A stretch of DNA of 64,000 bases from Neostapfia colusana (lineage: Eukaryota > Streptophyta > Magnoliopsida > Poales > Poaceae): positions 90,322,780 through 90,386,779 of the forward strand of contig JASWHV010000009.1 of assembly GCA_030760725.1 (NCBI GenBank). The letters run 5' to 3'. This document shows, piece by piece, positions 21,136-33,342 of the stretch (the stretch's first letter is position 1; every line of letters starts with the position of its first letter). The notes under the pieces were generated by a model. It searched no databases. It was not told the DNA's origin and worked only from the letters and a program-made list of their open reading frames with translations. The position numbers were made by a program, and so were the translations under genes.

Positions 21136-24100
21136 TTACCTTATATGAGCGGACAGCAAGTCCGGGTAGTTCGAACGGAGGTATTCTTCACTCTCCCATG
21201 TTGCTTCCTCTGCGGTATGATTGCTCCATAATACCTTATAGAAATGGAGCGTCCAATTCCTTGTCGACCGAGACTTTTCATCAATAATCCGGATTGGATG
21301 CTCGGTATAGGAGAGATCCGGTTGCAATGTCTCAAGATCTTCATTGCGGACAGCAGTGGTATTCTTGAGACATTTTCGAAGTTGAGAGACATGAAATATA
21401 TCATGCACACCAGCGAGATTTGTCGGTAGCTCAAGCCGGTAGGCTACAGGTCCACATTTCTCTGTGATAGCAAATGGACCGATAAACCGGGGGCGAGCTT
21501 TCCTTTTACACCGAATCGGTGAACTCCCTTCATTGGAGATACGCGGAGATATACGTACTCTCCGACGTTGACGTTCAGCGGTCGACGTCGCTGGTCTGCA
21601 TAACTCTTCTGTCGAGATTGAGCAGCTTTTAAATTTGCTTGTATGACCCGAACTCGTTCTTCGGCATCATTGACAAGGTCAATCCCGAATGTCACTCTTT
21701 CACCGGATTCGCACCAATTCAGCGGTGTGCGACATCTCCGGCCGTAGAGAGCCTCATACGGTGCCATCTTGATACTCGTTTGATAGCTGTTGTTGTACGA
21801 GAATTCCGCCAACGGTAGATAAGCATCCCAGTTCTTACCGTGGTGGATGGCACACGCTCTCAACATATCTTCCAAGACTTGATTCATCCTCTCGGTTTGT
21901 CCATCGGTTTGAGGGTGATATGCGGAGCTTCTAAGCAATTTGGTTCCCAAAGATGCGTGCAGCTGTTCCCAGAAACGAGAAACAAACAGTGCACCACGAT
22001 CTGAAACTATTGTTCTTGGAACTCCATGATGGCATAATATCCGTTCAATGTATAACTCCGCATATTTCTTGGCATTGAATCCCACATTCACCGGTATGAA
22101 GTGTGCTGACTTGGTTAATCGGTCAACGATTACCCAAACCGAATCATGCTTTCGAGATGTGAGCGGCAGTCCGACAATGAAATCCATACTCACATCTTCC
22201 CACTTCCATGCCGGAATATGAAGGGGCTGCAGCAAACCAGGTTTCTTCATGTGATCTGCTTTCACCCTTCGACACGTATCACACTTGGATACGTATTTAG
22301 CTATTTCTCGCTTCATCCGTGTCCACCAAAACTTGTTTCTCAAATCTTGGTACATCTTGTTGCTTCCTGGATGAATGGAAAATTTTGATAGATGAGCTTC
22401 GTCTAATATCTTCTTATGAAGCTTCATGTTCCTCGGTACGACTATACGGTCCTTGAACCATAGCGTACCATTCTCATCTTTCCGGAAGCACTTAGCTTCT
22501 CCCTTGTCTATTCTCTTCCGGATATGGGCCATGCCCTTATCTTTCTTTTGAGCTTCTACAATTTCATCACGAATTGTAGGAATGAGGGCAAGGTTAAACA
22601 ATGACCCATAGGGAACCAAGCGCAGGCTCGGTTCTCCTTCTTCCATTGCAGCCATGGTTAGATTATGCACATGTGATTTATGACTACGTGCGTCGGCAAC
22701 CACATTCGCTTTTCCAGGATGGTAATGAATCTCCAGTTCATAATCTTTGATTAATTCTAACCACCTTCGCTGCCTCATATTTAGTTCCTTTTATGTGAAG
22801 ATGTATTTTAAACTCTTGTGGTCGGTGTAGAGGTGGACTAAGTTTCCAAGCAAATAGTGCCTCCACATCTTTAGAGCAAGAACCACAGCAGCTAACTCGA
22901 GATCATGTGTCGGATAATTCTGCTCATGATTCCGAAGCTGCCTGGATCCATATGCGACCACTCATCCTTCTTGCATAAGCACGCAGCCAAGGCCGATGCC
23001 GGATGCATCGCAATACACATCAAAAGCTTTAGTCGTATCGGGCTGCGCCAACACTGGGGCTGTTGTGAGGTGCTTTACCAATGCTTTGAACGCCTCCTCA
23101 CATGCTTCACTCCACACATATTTGTTGCCTTTCTTCAGAAGTTCCGTCATCGGTTTAGAGACCTTGGAGAAATTCGGAATGAATCTCCGGTAGTACCCCG
23201 CTAAACCGAGAAAGCTACGGACTTCGTGGACTGATTTCGGTGAACTCCAATTCAGCACTTGGACGATCTTACTCGGATCAACTGCGATGCCCTCTGCAGA
23301 AATAATGTGCCCAAGAAATGGCACTTGGTTGATCCAGAACTCACACTTGCTGAATTTTGCATACAGTTTGTGATCCCGTAGGCGTTGGAGCACAATATGC
23401 AGATGTTCGGCGTGTTCTTCCTCCGACTTAGAATATACCAGAATATCGTCGATGAAGACCACGACAAACTTGTCCAGCTCCGGCATGAAGACTGAATTCA
23501 TCAAGTACATAAAATGAGCCGGAGCATTAGTGAGTCCGAATGACATGATGAGATACTCATATAATCCGTATCTCGTCGAGAATGCCGTCTTGGGTATGTC
23601 TTCCGCCTGGATTTTTAGCTGGTGATATCTGGACCGAAGATCCATCTTCGAGAAAACCTTAGCACCCACTAGTTGATCGAAAAGCATATCGATACGTGGT
23701 AGTGGATACTTATTCTTGATCGTTACGGCATTTAGCGGACGATAGTCCACACATAACCTCAGAGTCTCATCCTTTTTCTTGACGAACAGCGCGGAGCATC
23801 CCCATGGTGATGAACTGGGTCGAATGAAGCCTTTGCTTAACAAATCATTCAGCTGCTCCTTCAGCTCCGCGAGTTCCTTTGGTGCCATTATATACGGCCT
23901 CCGAGAGATGGGTGTGGTTCCCGGTGCTAGTTCAATTTTGAACTCCACTTCACGTTCGGGCGGCATGCCCGATAGATCATCGGGAAACACGTCCGGATAT
24001 TCCCAGACCACTGGAATGTCCTCCAGTTTCTTAACTTCAACGGTGTGGACAGCAGTGACTTCCGGTGCAACATTTCTCAGAATCAACGTGTGTTGCCCGT

Positions 24101-24509
24101 ACTTCTTTGAATTCAGCTGCACCGTTCGCGAACTAATATCAAAGATAGCTTGGTGATGCGTCAACCAAGCCATTCCCAATATGATGTCAATCCGCAAGCC
24201 TTCTAGGATGATAAGAGTAGTAGGATATATCCGCCCATCCAAACATATAGGCGCTCGAGCAGCAATTCTGCCCGCTGTCCTACTACCTCCCGATGAATTA
24301 ATATGATATGATGTGGCCAAGGTCATTGTTGGTACTTTGTGCTTAACCACATAATCTTTGCTGATAAAATCATGTGTAGCACCTGAGTCGAACAACACGA
24401 GCGTGGGCTTATCACGTAGGCTGAACATGCCCGCCAACACGGGTTCTCCTACGGGAATGTCTTCAACTGTCATATAGTTTACATTTCCCACTTTCAGTGA
24501 TGTTCTCCT
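21136..24509 (-). pseudogene. Element 2 pol: protease, RT, RNase H, integrase, chromodomain (broken)
   Basis: Order on the minus strand: protease with LVLFDSGATHDF (near 24390), RT with SFGLTNAPAHF and an intact FIDDILVYS (near 23450), RNase H with DVYCDAS, YTDHKSLKYIF and HPGKANVVADA, integrase with HHCC (CDTCRRVKADH), the core motif DFIVGLP and YHPQTDGQTERMNQ, then a chromodomain-like C-terminus (PIRIIDEKSRSTRN ... KVLWSNHTAEEATWE) ending at 21136. Breaks: TGA at 22962-22964, TAA at 22791-22793, and a one-base frameshift near 21490. The chromodomain and long LTRs place it in the Tekay/Del-like chromoviruses (inference). Integrase and RT core residues look intact, but the frame is broken three times. 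Confidence 0.9.
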
Positions 24510-25589
24510 TCACCGACCATAGAATTTCTTTGCAGCTTGAGATGACACGTGACTGCTGCTTTGCTGGGTCACTTGACCCTCCTGAGGAATATGCTCTACA
24601 TCGCTACAAGTGTTATACGATGCGAGCTCAGGATCTTCACCATATGGAAGTGCTTGGTATTCTGGTGCACTTTGCTGAGGTGGGGGTGCACAAATACTCA
24701 TTTGCTGCTGTTGCAGCAGTGGCTGAACCTCCATGGGTGAATATGGACAGTATTGGATCTGAGGTGGTCCGTCAAAGGACTGAATTTCCACCCCGGATGG
24801 TACGCAATATATCACCGGTTGTTCTTGATGATAATCATCCGTACTCGCCAGTGATAATTTTCTCTTCCTCTTACTTTCCTCGTGCTCGAGTTCAGCTATT
24901 TCTTGAATCATAGCGGCATTTACTAACTCGCTATAATTCACTTTATTGCATTGTGCCACTTTTGTCTGAAGCTTCACATCGAGGCCTCGGAAGAAGTAAT
25001 GACACTTCATCGTATCGTTATGCACATAAGAGGATGCATATTGTACTAAACGGTTAAATTCCATAAAGAACTTCATGACACTCATGCCTTCTTGTTTGAG
25101 TTCATAGAACTCTTCAATTCTGGTTTTGACAATGCCCTCACAAATATGACGTGAACGGAAAGCATCACGAAACTCCATCCAAGTCACACGATGGCCTTCA
25201 GCGATCTTAGCAAGATATTCAGACCACCAAGCCCCAGCGGATCCATGAAGTTGCTGAGCGGCAAATAAAGCCTTCTCATATTCATCACACTGGAGCATTC
25301 CCAATTTAGTTTCAATAACCCGGAGCCAATGATCTGCCTCCAAGGCTTCTTTAGCTTCAGAGAATACCGGTGGTTGTCTTGCTAGAAAATCCAGATACGT
25401 ATTCAGTGTAGGGTTTTTCTGTGAGGTCTCTTGTCGGATGCCTTGCTGCACCAACATCTCAAGAGACTCAGCCATTCTTCCCAACACCCCCGCCAGTCCG
25501 GTTGATGATGGCGGTGATTGTCGCTGCGACGAATCATTTCCATCCCGACTGGAACCACAAACTTCATACCTGAAATGAGTATGATCCAT
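24510..25589 (-). pseudogene. Element 2 gag, without zinc knuckle
   Basis: 359 codons from ATG 25589, at the position matching element 3's gag start. Capsid-type blocks are present (AYLDFL-like TYLDFLARQPPVF, HWLRVIETKLGM, FAAQQLHGSAGAWW, MKFFMEFNRLVQY). The C-terminal third is Gln/Pro-rich (LLQQQQMS, PPPQQSAP) and has no C-x2-C-x4-H-x4-C motif; only YNTCSDVEH remains at the expected place. TGA 24510-24512 ends it in phase with pol, so gag-pol was ancestrally one frame. Confidence 0.85.
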
Positions 25590-27427
25590 ACTGCAAGAGT
25601 GAGCAATTTACGGTTAATATCCAAGAGTGTACTCAGCTTTAACTCGAAATTATTAACCGCAAAAGCATCACATCAACTGTGCAGCATATATAAAGGAAAC
25701 AAGGTTTTTGACAATTCTGAAATGTGACCAATGATTGTTCAAGTTTGTCAAACACTTAAATCAACAGCAAGGAATGATGAAAGATAACTAATGACTATTT
25801 TATGGAACTTAGAGAAGTATAAAAATCTTCATGTCCATAACAAGTCTCAAGTTACATGGGCAATGAACAATGCTCTGTTCAGAATGACCATTTGACCTAA
25901 TTCCCAGAATTTGATTATGAAAATGGCAGTTTCATGTCTCAAGTTGAATATCAAAGTTATATGTAACTTCAATATCTTTCCAACCTGTACTTATTTGCCT
26001 TCATATATGTTCTGGATCAGAAGTTATGATATTTCAAAGTTGACAGAAATCTGGAACAATTTTGACAGCACCTCCTCTGAAAGTGTCTGTTTTGTCCTCA
26101 AGATTTCCTAAAGTTCTACCCCAAATCTGTAGAAACTTTGAACTACAAAGTCGCAGCACATATCACAAACTTTCCAACGGCGTCTCACATGACCCCTAGA
26201 TACTTTTCTACAAAAGGTTATGGTCGAAATACAGAAAATTCCAGAGAGCATTTTTGGTCTGCCCTGTTTTTGGACAGTTAACACTCATCTGAGATTTTCA
26301 TCCATTTGGAGGGAGGTTCTGCTCTGGAGTTCTACAGAAAAGTTGTAGAAGACTTCAAAACCTTTCCACAAATGTATCCTTCACCTCCATTGGTTCAACC
26401 AATCAAAAGTTATGCCCTGTTCAATTTCAGCAAAAATTCTGCTGAAAACAGGGGAGGTTGTTACTAAAGATTTGAGATGAAAACTATACTCCCGATTGAC
26501 TCTTAGTTCAATATAGGAGTTCATTAACCCCTAATGGAATCCTAGACTCCAAAATTACTCTTTTCTTTGAAAACTTTCTTTTTCATGCAGTTAAGAACAT
26601 GTTACGGTACTACGTTTCCTCACCAAATCAAAATCCTAACCGGCATTACACCGGCATATACGTCTCAAGTGGTGGCACTAAACGATCACTCACACACGTG
26701 TTCTAAACGGAATGTTCTACTCGTGGTTAAGTACTGCAGAAAAACAATCAATAGTGATGCACACAAAGGTTTTCCATTTCAGGCAGGTCCGTATCATAGT
26801 AAAAACATACGCCCCGTATCATTGCCATACGGGCCGTCCTTGAGTCAAGTCACATCTCAAGGTACATGGTCGCGTTTTAACACCACACGATGGGGAACCC
26901 GAGTAGAGCGTGAACGGGTCGTCACGGTTGGGAATGTTATCAACCCAACGGATACCACCTACTGCCTCATGACCGTTGAGGCACGCCGATGGCAAGCGCT
27001 GCGTATGGCCCTTTGAATATTGAACGTTCAAGAGTTGCATACTATCGTGTTGCTTACCACACGATGGGGTATTCTCACTTTTGCCTAAAGCACGCTGGAG
27101 ATCAGCGTTTTCATATGCTCTCAGAACCATAGAGAGGTTCAGAGACTCATATTAACTACCGTGCCAAGCCACGGTATACCATCCCATACTATTACTCGTA
27201 TGGTGAGTTACCGCAATTGATCCGCCTGCGGTGGCGTACCTTACCTCTTACCTCCACGTAGGTGCGTCGTTACTGAATTGAAATACTGAAGGTAACACAC
27301 TGTTAGCTTGCAACCTGAAGTAATTATGCTACTAATAGTCCTTATGTGGGCATACTACACGTTCCTCACTCGTATACTTCGAAGTTTTCGAAAATAAGCT
27401 CTTTTCATGGGTGCTATTCCCAATGCG
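25590..27427 (-). other. Element 2 untranslated leader
   Basis: 1.8 kb, no supported gene. Diverged from the element 1/3 leader but sharing short phrases (CCGGCAT(A)AACGTAT, GTTATG, TCCTTATGTGGGC). Confidence 0.65.
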
Positions 27428-27439
27428 GCTCTAATACCA
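27428..27439 (-). other. Primer-binding site of element 2 (one mismatch)
   Basis: Minus-strand TGGTATTAGAGC; differs from the initiator tRNA-Met PBS by one C-to-T change, probably decay after insertion. It lies four bases inside LTR 27444-31368. Confidence 0.85.
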
Positions 27440-27443
27440 CGCC

Positions 27444-30400
27444 TGTGGGGAACCCCTTCCGGGATCCACACTGCAGGATACACATTGGGTGGTGCCGTGC
27501 GATGCGGCACCCAACAGCATACACGAAAAGAACCATAAACGTACAAAGTCTTTTATTTATCAACATAGTGTCTTTTACAAAATAAAGTACCACGAGGGTA
27601 CATGCAGCGGAATATACATACACACTTACTCTCGGTCCTAACTAAGCAAAAGAGAACACATCCAGCCCGCGGATGCTTCTTACTAGCTTCCACAAAGATG
27701 AGTGCAGCGGCAGGGTTTCCGGTGAGTCACTGATGGCACACCGAACAACCATCTTCATAGCAAATTTTATAACCTGCAAAACACTAATAATGCAACCGTG
27801 AGCACGATGGCTCAGCAAGACTTAACCGACACTCCTAAACATGGAACTCTACGTGCAGATATTACTAACATAGGAAAGGTATGATGCAATAACGACACGC
27901 CGAAATGTTGATCCTTACTTTCATGTTTATAGCAGCGGATTATTATGCCTTAGGCAGCCCTCACATCGGAAGTCCACAATCAAACAAGAAACGCTTTCCT
28001 CCGATGTGGTGATGCCCAAAGAGGAAAATAAACTTAATGAGCTCTAGAACTACAGCATACATGGTTGGCAATACAATGAATTTAAGAACTTCACATCAGC
28101 AATGATTCATCACAATTTATCTGGAATTTATTACTACGTCACAACTCAGTGAACAAGTGGTACTCATATAACTGCGAGGGATGGTGGTTGCAATCAGGAC
28201 ACACCCGGAATACACGATACATACACCCGCCTCGAAAGACTCACACGAGCTCTTTCTTACGTTGTATGCAGCAACCTTTCACCCGTCACTCCAATGTCGA
28301 ACCAGTTCCGCCGACCCATCAGAAGGGCCACTACACGGAACACGTCGAAGTTGCTCTGCTAGCGGGTTTACACCTCTGGCACCAACCCACAAAGGACGGC
28401 CGTATAAGTTTCGACACGAGAGTACCCGAGTTACATCGGTTTATCGGGTCCCATATATCCGACATGCATCCGGTACTGTTCAAACTTGCTCAGCAGGGCG
28501 GCATACGCATCGGTCCTTAACCGACACAAACAGAGCTACAACCACACAGGCCCAACGTCCTGCTGCTCCTACTCTCTGCTCGGTCTCATTTTCCATTCCA
28601 GAACTTTCATTTTCTAAAATCATACCCCGCTGAATCCACATCCTAACTCGCTAGTAGCTTCCAACTACCCGACTTGTACCGGATCCTATATAACTTTAGC
28701 CTAGCAGAAACTACACGAAGGTAACCTATTCTACCCTGTACTCCAATGGTTTGTGGGCTATGCATTTGGAGTATCAATCACCTTGACCTAATGCACAATA
28801 CATACTAGACCCATAAAAGTTATACAAAGCAAAATATAACTAAAAAGTTGTTAAATGCAAACCGGGGCTTGCCTTGTGTTGCTGCAGGTTTAGTTCTACT
28901 TTATAGTCAGTATCTTGGCGATGAGTTAAGCTTCAACTTGCTGCTCCGAGTCAAGTTGCCCGTCGACCTCCTTCGTCGTATTTCCTACCGATATGAATAT
29001 GCACAGTTTTTAATACAAGTAACTGAATTATAAAACAAATGTGTTTTAGGAACTAAGGATGGTTTATACCAACTCTAAGGTGAGTAAGAATCTCTGTTAT
29101 GGACAAAAACAGAGAACTTTAGGTGGGCAGTGGATGTTGGTTGGAGTAAAATTCAAAGAGTTATATCTAATGGACATAAGAAAGGTAGTGGAAAGAACCA
29201 GCAGAAAACTCGAGAAGATGACCTCAATTTGCTCTGAAATTTTTACAGTGGACCATATATCTTGCAGAGGTATGGCTTGCAAAATTTCAGACAAAGTTGA
29301 TAGAAGATGTGGCCTAGGGAATTTTCTTATTATTTGGCTTCTCTGAATTCCTATGGAAAATATAGTGTCTTGTCTTGCTCCAAATTTGGTTTTTCAGAAG
29401 CTTTAGAGTCTCATGAGTCCATAGGACTTGGTTTCATCATTTTTGGAGCTTCCTACACAGAGATATGGATTTTAGAAGTTGGAGCTAAAAGCTGAAAACC
29501 TTTCTGCTACTTTTCCTAATTTTCAGAGACATACAAGATTGAATCAATATTTGGACAAGCAAATGATGTTCAATGCCTCTGAAAATTTTACTGGAGTTCA
29601 AGGATTTCTGGAAGAGTGCCCTGCCCAAATTTGGGAATTTTCCAATACACAGAACTCCTGTAGAAATTCATACAAAATTTTAGTAAATGAATTAATGAGC
29701 CAAATCCAGGAATTTTCATAAATATTGGGCTGCACCCCTGGATAGTACTCTTTGAGAGGAATCCAACAAAATTTGTTTCACAATTTTTGGACACTCCTAC
29801 ACAAAGTTATGGCTCTCCAAAGTTTGAACTGAAATAGGAAAATCTGGAAAATGTTTAAATGCTGACAGTGGGTCCCACTCGTCATCCCTAACCTCCAGCC
29901 ACGCGCCAAAACAGAGCAGTGGCGGCTGCCTCCGGTGAGGTCGCCGGAAATGACCTTCCCGGCCACCTCCGGACCCCCTGCTGGCCGCCCCCCCCCATTT
30001 TCCACCCTGCTGAACTCATTGGTGAGGTCGCCGGCGGCTAAAACTCGCCGGAAAGCAGTGCGCACCGGCCACAGCTAACCCTAGGGCTCCGGCGAGGTCT
30101 TGCACGGTGATTTCTCCACCAAATGGTGGGTTCTTGAGCTCTAAAGCACCAGGGAATCATGGAGAAGACCGACATGAGGTCTAAACAGGCCGGGGAGAGC
30201 TCCAAACCTATCGGCACCGTGCATCCGACATGGTTCAGTGGTATACCCTCAAAAAGAACTCGAATTCCTCGCTCCACACTCAATTTCTTGGTCTAAAATC
30301 GATGGAGGAGGTGTGCTAGGCAGTTAAGAACTTGTGTGCGGAGTTTGAAACACATCCAACACGAATTGAGGACGAATTTTGCAATTTCTTACCTCAAGGT

Positions 30401-31368
30401 CAGTTTCGGCCGCCCGGGAGAAAAACTTGAAATTCTCCCTCTGTGATCAATGGCTTGGGCTGAGTTTTTGAGGTGAGCAACTAGGCTTGTAGGTGCACCT
30501 ATGGGGTGGCTTGCTTGGGCGAGATCACTGCTGGTTTGGGTTGCCCACGGTGATCAGTTCGGTTCTTCAGCTTTACCCGAGAGTTGCAGACCTTTGCTGT
30601 TTTCTGGTGCCAACGAGCTCAGGGCCATGGGGGAAAGTTGCTGGCCGGCTAGAGCACCCTTGGGTGCAGCTCTTTGTTGTTGGGGGCTCGAGCAATCGGG
30701 CTCCAGTGCTAGCTGTGCGATGGGGAGAAGAAGAACGGCAGGCTTCTGCTCGGGAGGAAAAACAGAGAGCTGGTGCTCGGCTGAGAGAAGCAAAACGGTG
30801 TTGCTGCACTCCCTGTGATGATCAGAACAAGTAAAGGACGACCCAGCAGGAGGTGGCGCCCAAAACTTGCCCCCGAAGTCCCCTGCCGTGTGCTGTCGGA
30901 AGCTGGAGCGAGGGAGGAAAGATAGAGTCGGTTGAAGCCTTGTGTGTATGACATGTGGGGTCCACCTCTCCCTCTTATCCCCCAATTCCTTTTTAAAATA
31001 GCAAACGAGGTCCAAATTTGATAAAATTTGGACGACAGGCCAAAAGAAATATGAGGAACACAATGGTGCACTCAAATTTGAATTTCGGTGAAGTCGGAAT
31101 TTGAAACTGAAATTTAAATTCAAATTTGAATTTTTCCCGTTTAAATTCCAACAAATAGGAAATCCTTTTGAAATGCTCTGAAAATTTGCCGGGCTATTAT
31201 TGGATGTGTGGAGAACCCAATGATAGCTTTAGATCTCCGTGTTCGGGAATTTTTGCAAGTTCAAGTTTCGACTTGGAGCTCACACCGTTAAATTCAAAAG
31301 TTTAAATTCCCTCTCGTTTTCTCGGTGTGACTTGTAGCTCCACTTGCTTGAGTTTTTGAGATTTCACA
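27444..31368 (-). mobile_element. 5' LTR of element 2 (3.9 kb)
   Basis: Runs (minus strand) from TGTGAAATCTC at 31368 to ...GGGGTTCCCCACA at 27444, beside the PBS. Its U5-side segment 27444-28740 resembles the element 6 LTR (58322-59700), whereas 28750-31368 matches the central LTR 18450-21067 almost throughout. The outer flank is TATTT; there is no matching duplication at 11054-11058, as expected if the composite arose by recombination. Confidence 0.85.
27491..27511 (-). other. Conserved LTR-end hairpin, element 2 5' LTR
   Basis: GGTGCCG-TGCGATG-CGGCACC: the stem is identical to other LTRs and the loop is different. Confidence 0.75.
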
Positions 31369-31435
31369 TATTTCGCCGTGGGGCCAGTTCCATTGGAAAG
31401 TTTATCCTCTCAGCTTTCCGTGCATATGTACAACG

Positions 31436-31780
31436 TCAAAATCGGAGTCCATATGCCTCCGGTGCATCCATTTTAAGGTGGACTGCTCCTGGGCCCGAGT
31501 TGGACTCGAGTTTGAGTTGGGCTCGGTCTCTAACTTCTTGTTGGCGTATTTTCTGGTCCTCCACGCCTCCAAACCCCTCTCCATGTATCTCCATGTCCTC
31601 TCCATGGTTCCTAATCATAATTAATCCATTATGTAGCAACATACTCTCAAAATTCACATATAAAGAATTGTTCAGGAACGAGCTCACCTCTAAATTCAAT
31701 TGTCGTGCTCGAGCTCTAGTAATTGGACCTTGCATGTCTACCATGTGAGTGTTTTGTATATCTGCAGGAGTGATGTCCAC
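31436..31780 (-). pseudogene. C-terminal remnant of another Ty3/gypsy polyprotein
   Basis: Minus-strand frame of 114 codons with QGPITRARARQLNLEVSSFL followed by a Leu/Asn-rich stretch and a charged tail. The GPITRARA(R/K)QLN block recurs in grass gypsy-like polyproteins as I remember them, near the C-terminus. No integrase or RT accompanies it. It directly abuts an LTR fragment of the same orientation (31790-32011), so an internal deletion is likely. Clade not determined. 31369-31435 holds nothing recognisable. Confidence 0.4.
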
Positions 31781-31789
31781 GTCAAGAGG

Positions 31790-32011
31790 GGGGTCCGGCC
31801 CCGCTGGACACGTGGAGCCTTCGGAGCTCTACCCCCGTGAGGGGGGAGGTCCGGCTCTGTTGGCCATGTGGCGGGCCCGGAGCTCTCCTCTGAGGAGAGG
31901 GAGGTCCGGCCCCGCTGGGCACATGGCGCCCTCGGAGCTCTCCCCGCAGAGAGGGGGAGGTCCTTAGGCAGTTTCCCTTGTGCGCGGGGGTACCCCATAT
32001 TGAGGGTACCG
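31790..32011 (-). mobile_element. 5'-terminal fragment of a gypsy LTR with a CACGTG array
   Basis: The minus strand starts TGTCGGTACCCTCAATATGG at 32011, a terminus typical of grass gypsy LTRs. It holds three units centred on CACGTGG (31809), CATGTGG (31865) and CACATGG (31920), spaced 56 and 55 bp, each with GGAGCTC and GGTCCGGC segments. It interrupts an older LTR that resumes at 32012. Confidence 0.6.
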
Positions 32012-32698
32012 ACAACATGCATAAGCATCATCGCATCTAGTTAAAGTTTGTGCATGATATTGATTGTTGTAAATCTTGTATGTGCGTGATCATGTATAGG
32101 AGGACAAGCTCAGGGAGCCATTTACAACAAGCTGCCACAACAAGGTTTCGAGATACAAGAGGACCATATTGATCCTATGTTTTGGGAAACTGTTTTGTTT
32201 TGCTAAAAGGTGTGTGTGCTGAGTCAAATATGATGGGAAACCCTTTAATAGGAGTTTACTAGTTTTGGTTAAACCACCCTTGTTGCCAGAGATGTTTATG
32301 AGTCGGGTATGGTTTTAATTTTATGCTTCGCTGAGTCCATGGGATTGGGGAGCCAGGTGAATGTGTCTTGGTAACTGCACTCGTAAGATTTATGAGAAAC
32401 AGATGTTGTTAATGAACATGGATCGGAGGGGGATATAGGCAAGCCTGGGTTTGTGAATGAGGTAGAAAGAGATGGTGGCTTACTTGCCGTAGATCTAAGG
32501 ACCGGTTCATGCGAGCACATGCTAGGATAACAGTGCCACCACAAGGCCAAGTATGGGTGCGGATTAGCTGAGTAATTAGGTAAGTTGCTAGATTGTTATG
32601 GACCGTGGAAGGCGCGGGGAATGGGAGTCGAGTGAGGACTGCCCTGGGAACTGCATGGCACAAGAGGGGGCCCGTGGGTGGGAGAATTGGAGATTCTA
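32012..32698 (+). mobile_element. Left half of an old LTR (element 5 family), host site of element 4
   Basis: ACATGCATAAGCATCATCGC and what follows match, inverted, the element 5 LTR between about 56120 and 55425 (for example AGGATCAATATGGTC, GGTTTAACCAAAACTAGTAAA and CCCACCCACGGGC in the latter). Element 4 begins where the homology breaks, at TCTAGCC. The matching right half resumes at 54110. Confidence 0.8.
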
Positions 32699-32703
32699 GC
32701 CGT
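32699..32703. repeat. Target-site duplication AGCCG, left side of element 4
   Basis: AGCCG immediately precedes the LTR start TGTAAAAG; the same five bases follow the LTR end at 54105-54109. A 5-bp duplication is the Ty3/gypsy norm, and the flanks are the two halves of one interrupted LTR. Confidence 0.85.
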
Positions 32704-33342
32704 GTAAAAGTCCCAAAACTTGTAAATAGAAAACTTGAGCTATGAATAAAGTTGAGTTTGAATACAAGAAATGGGACTTACAAAAAACTTTTGCTTACTC
32801 ATGAAAGTGTTGGCATGTGCTATAAAACTTTGAACTCAGTTTGAATTAAGAGGTGCACTCCAAAAAGAAGGAAGGAATGTTCAAAAGAGAAAATTCAAAC
32901 TGTTGTTTGAAAAAGTGTATTTGCAATAGCCAACTCAAAGATCAAAGGATATATTTGAGTTTCTCAGGTCCAAATTATGAGGGAGCCAAGTTTTGAGCAA
33001 GTTTGGAGGTGCTTTGATATGATTATCAAAGGGACTTGTAAATTTCATCTAAATTTGAATTCAAATTTGAAACTGAGGCAAAACAGGTCAAATTGCCAAA
33101 TGACTTTGGAATTTGAGTTCCTCAGAATTGAATTTGTAAAGTGCCAAGAATTTTGGAGATAATTGGGAAAGGAGCTGTGGGTCCCAATGGTCATAGAGTG
33201 GGGAGAATAACTTACTGCCTAAGTCATTTATCTGTTGACTCGATCACCACGGGGTCTGCACCGGACGTCGCCGAGGGCGCTACCGCCACCTCCTACTCGA
33301 GCTCCCCCCCACCCCCCACGCGCGGGCGCCAGAGGCGGTGCA
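32704..33342 (+). mobile_element. 5' LTR remnant of element 4 (first 640 bp)
   Basis: Nearly identical to the first 636 bp of element 4's 3' LTR (49976-50611), starting TGTAAAAGTCCCAAAACTTG. It is interrupted at GGCGGTGCA by element 3's LTR. The rest of this LTR, the PBS and the gag start were lost in a deletion. Confidence 0.9.

Noticed and set aside
11059..31368. Simple tandem of two copies of the same element sharing an LTR
   Set aside because: The two interiors belong to different gag types, the shared LTR switches family at about 18440, and the outer flanks (ACAAC and TATTT) do not match.
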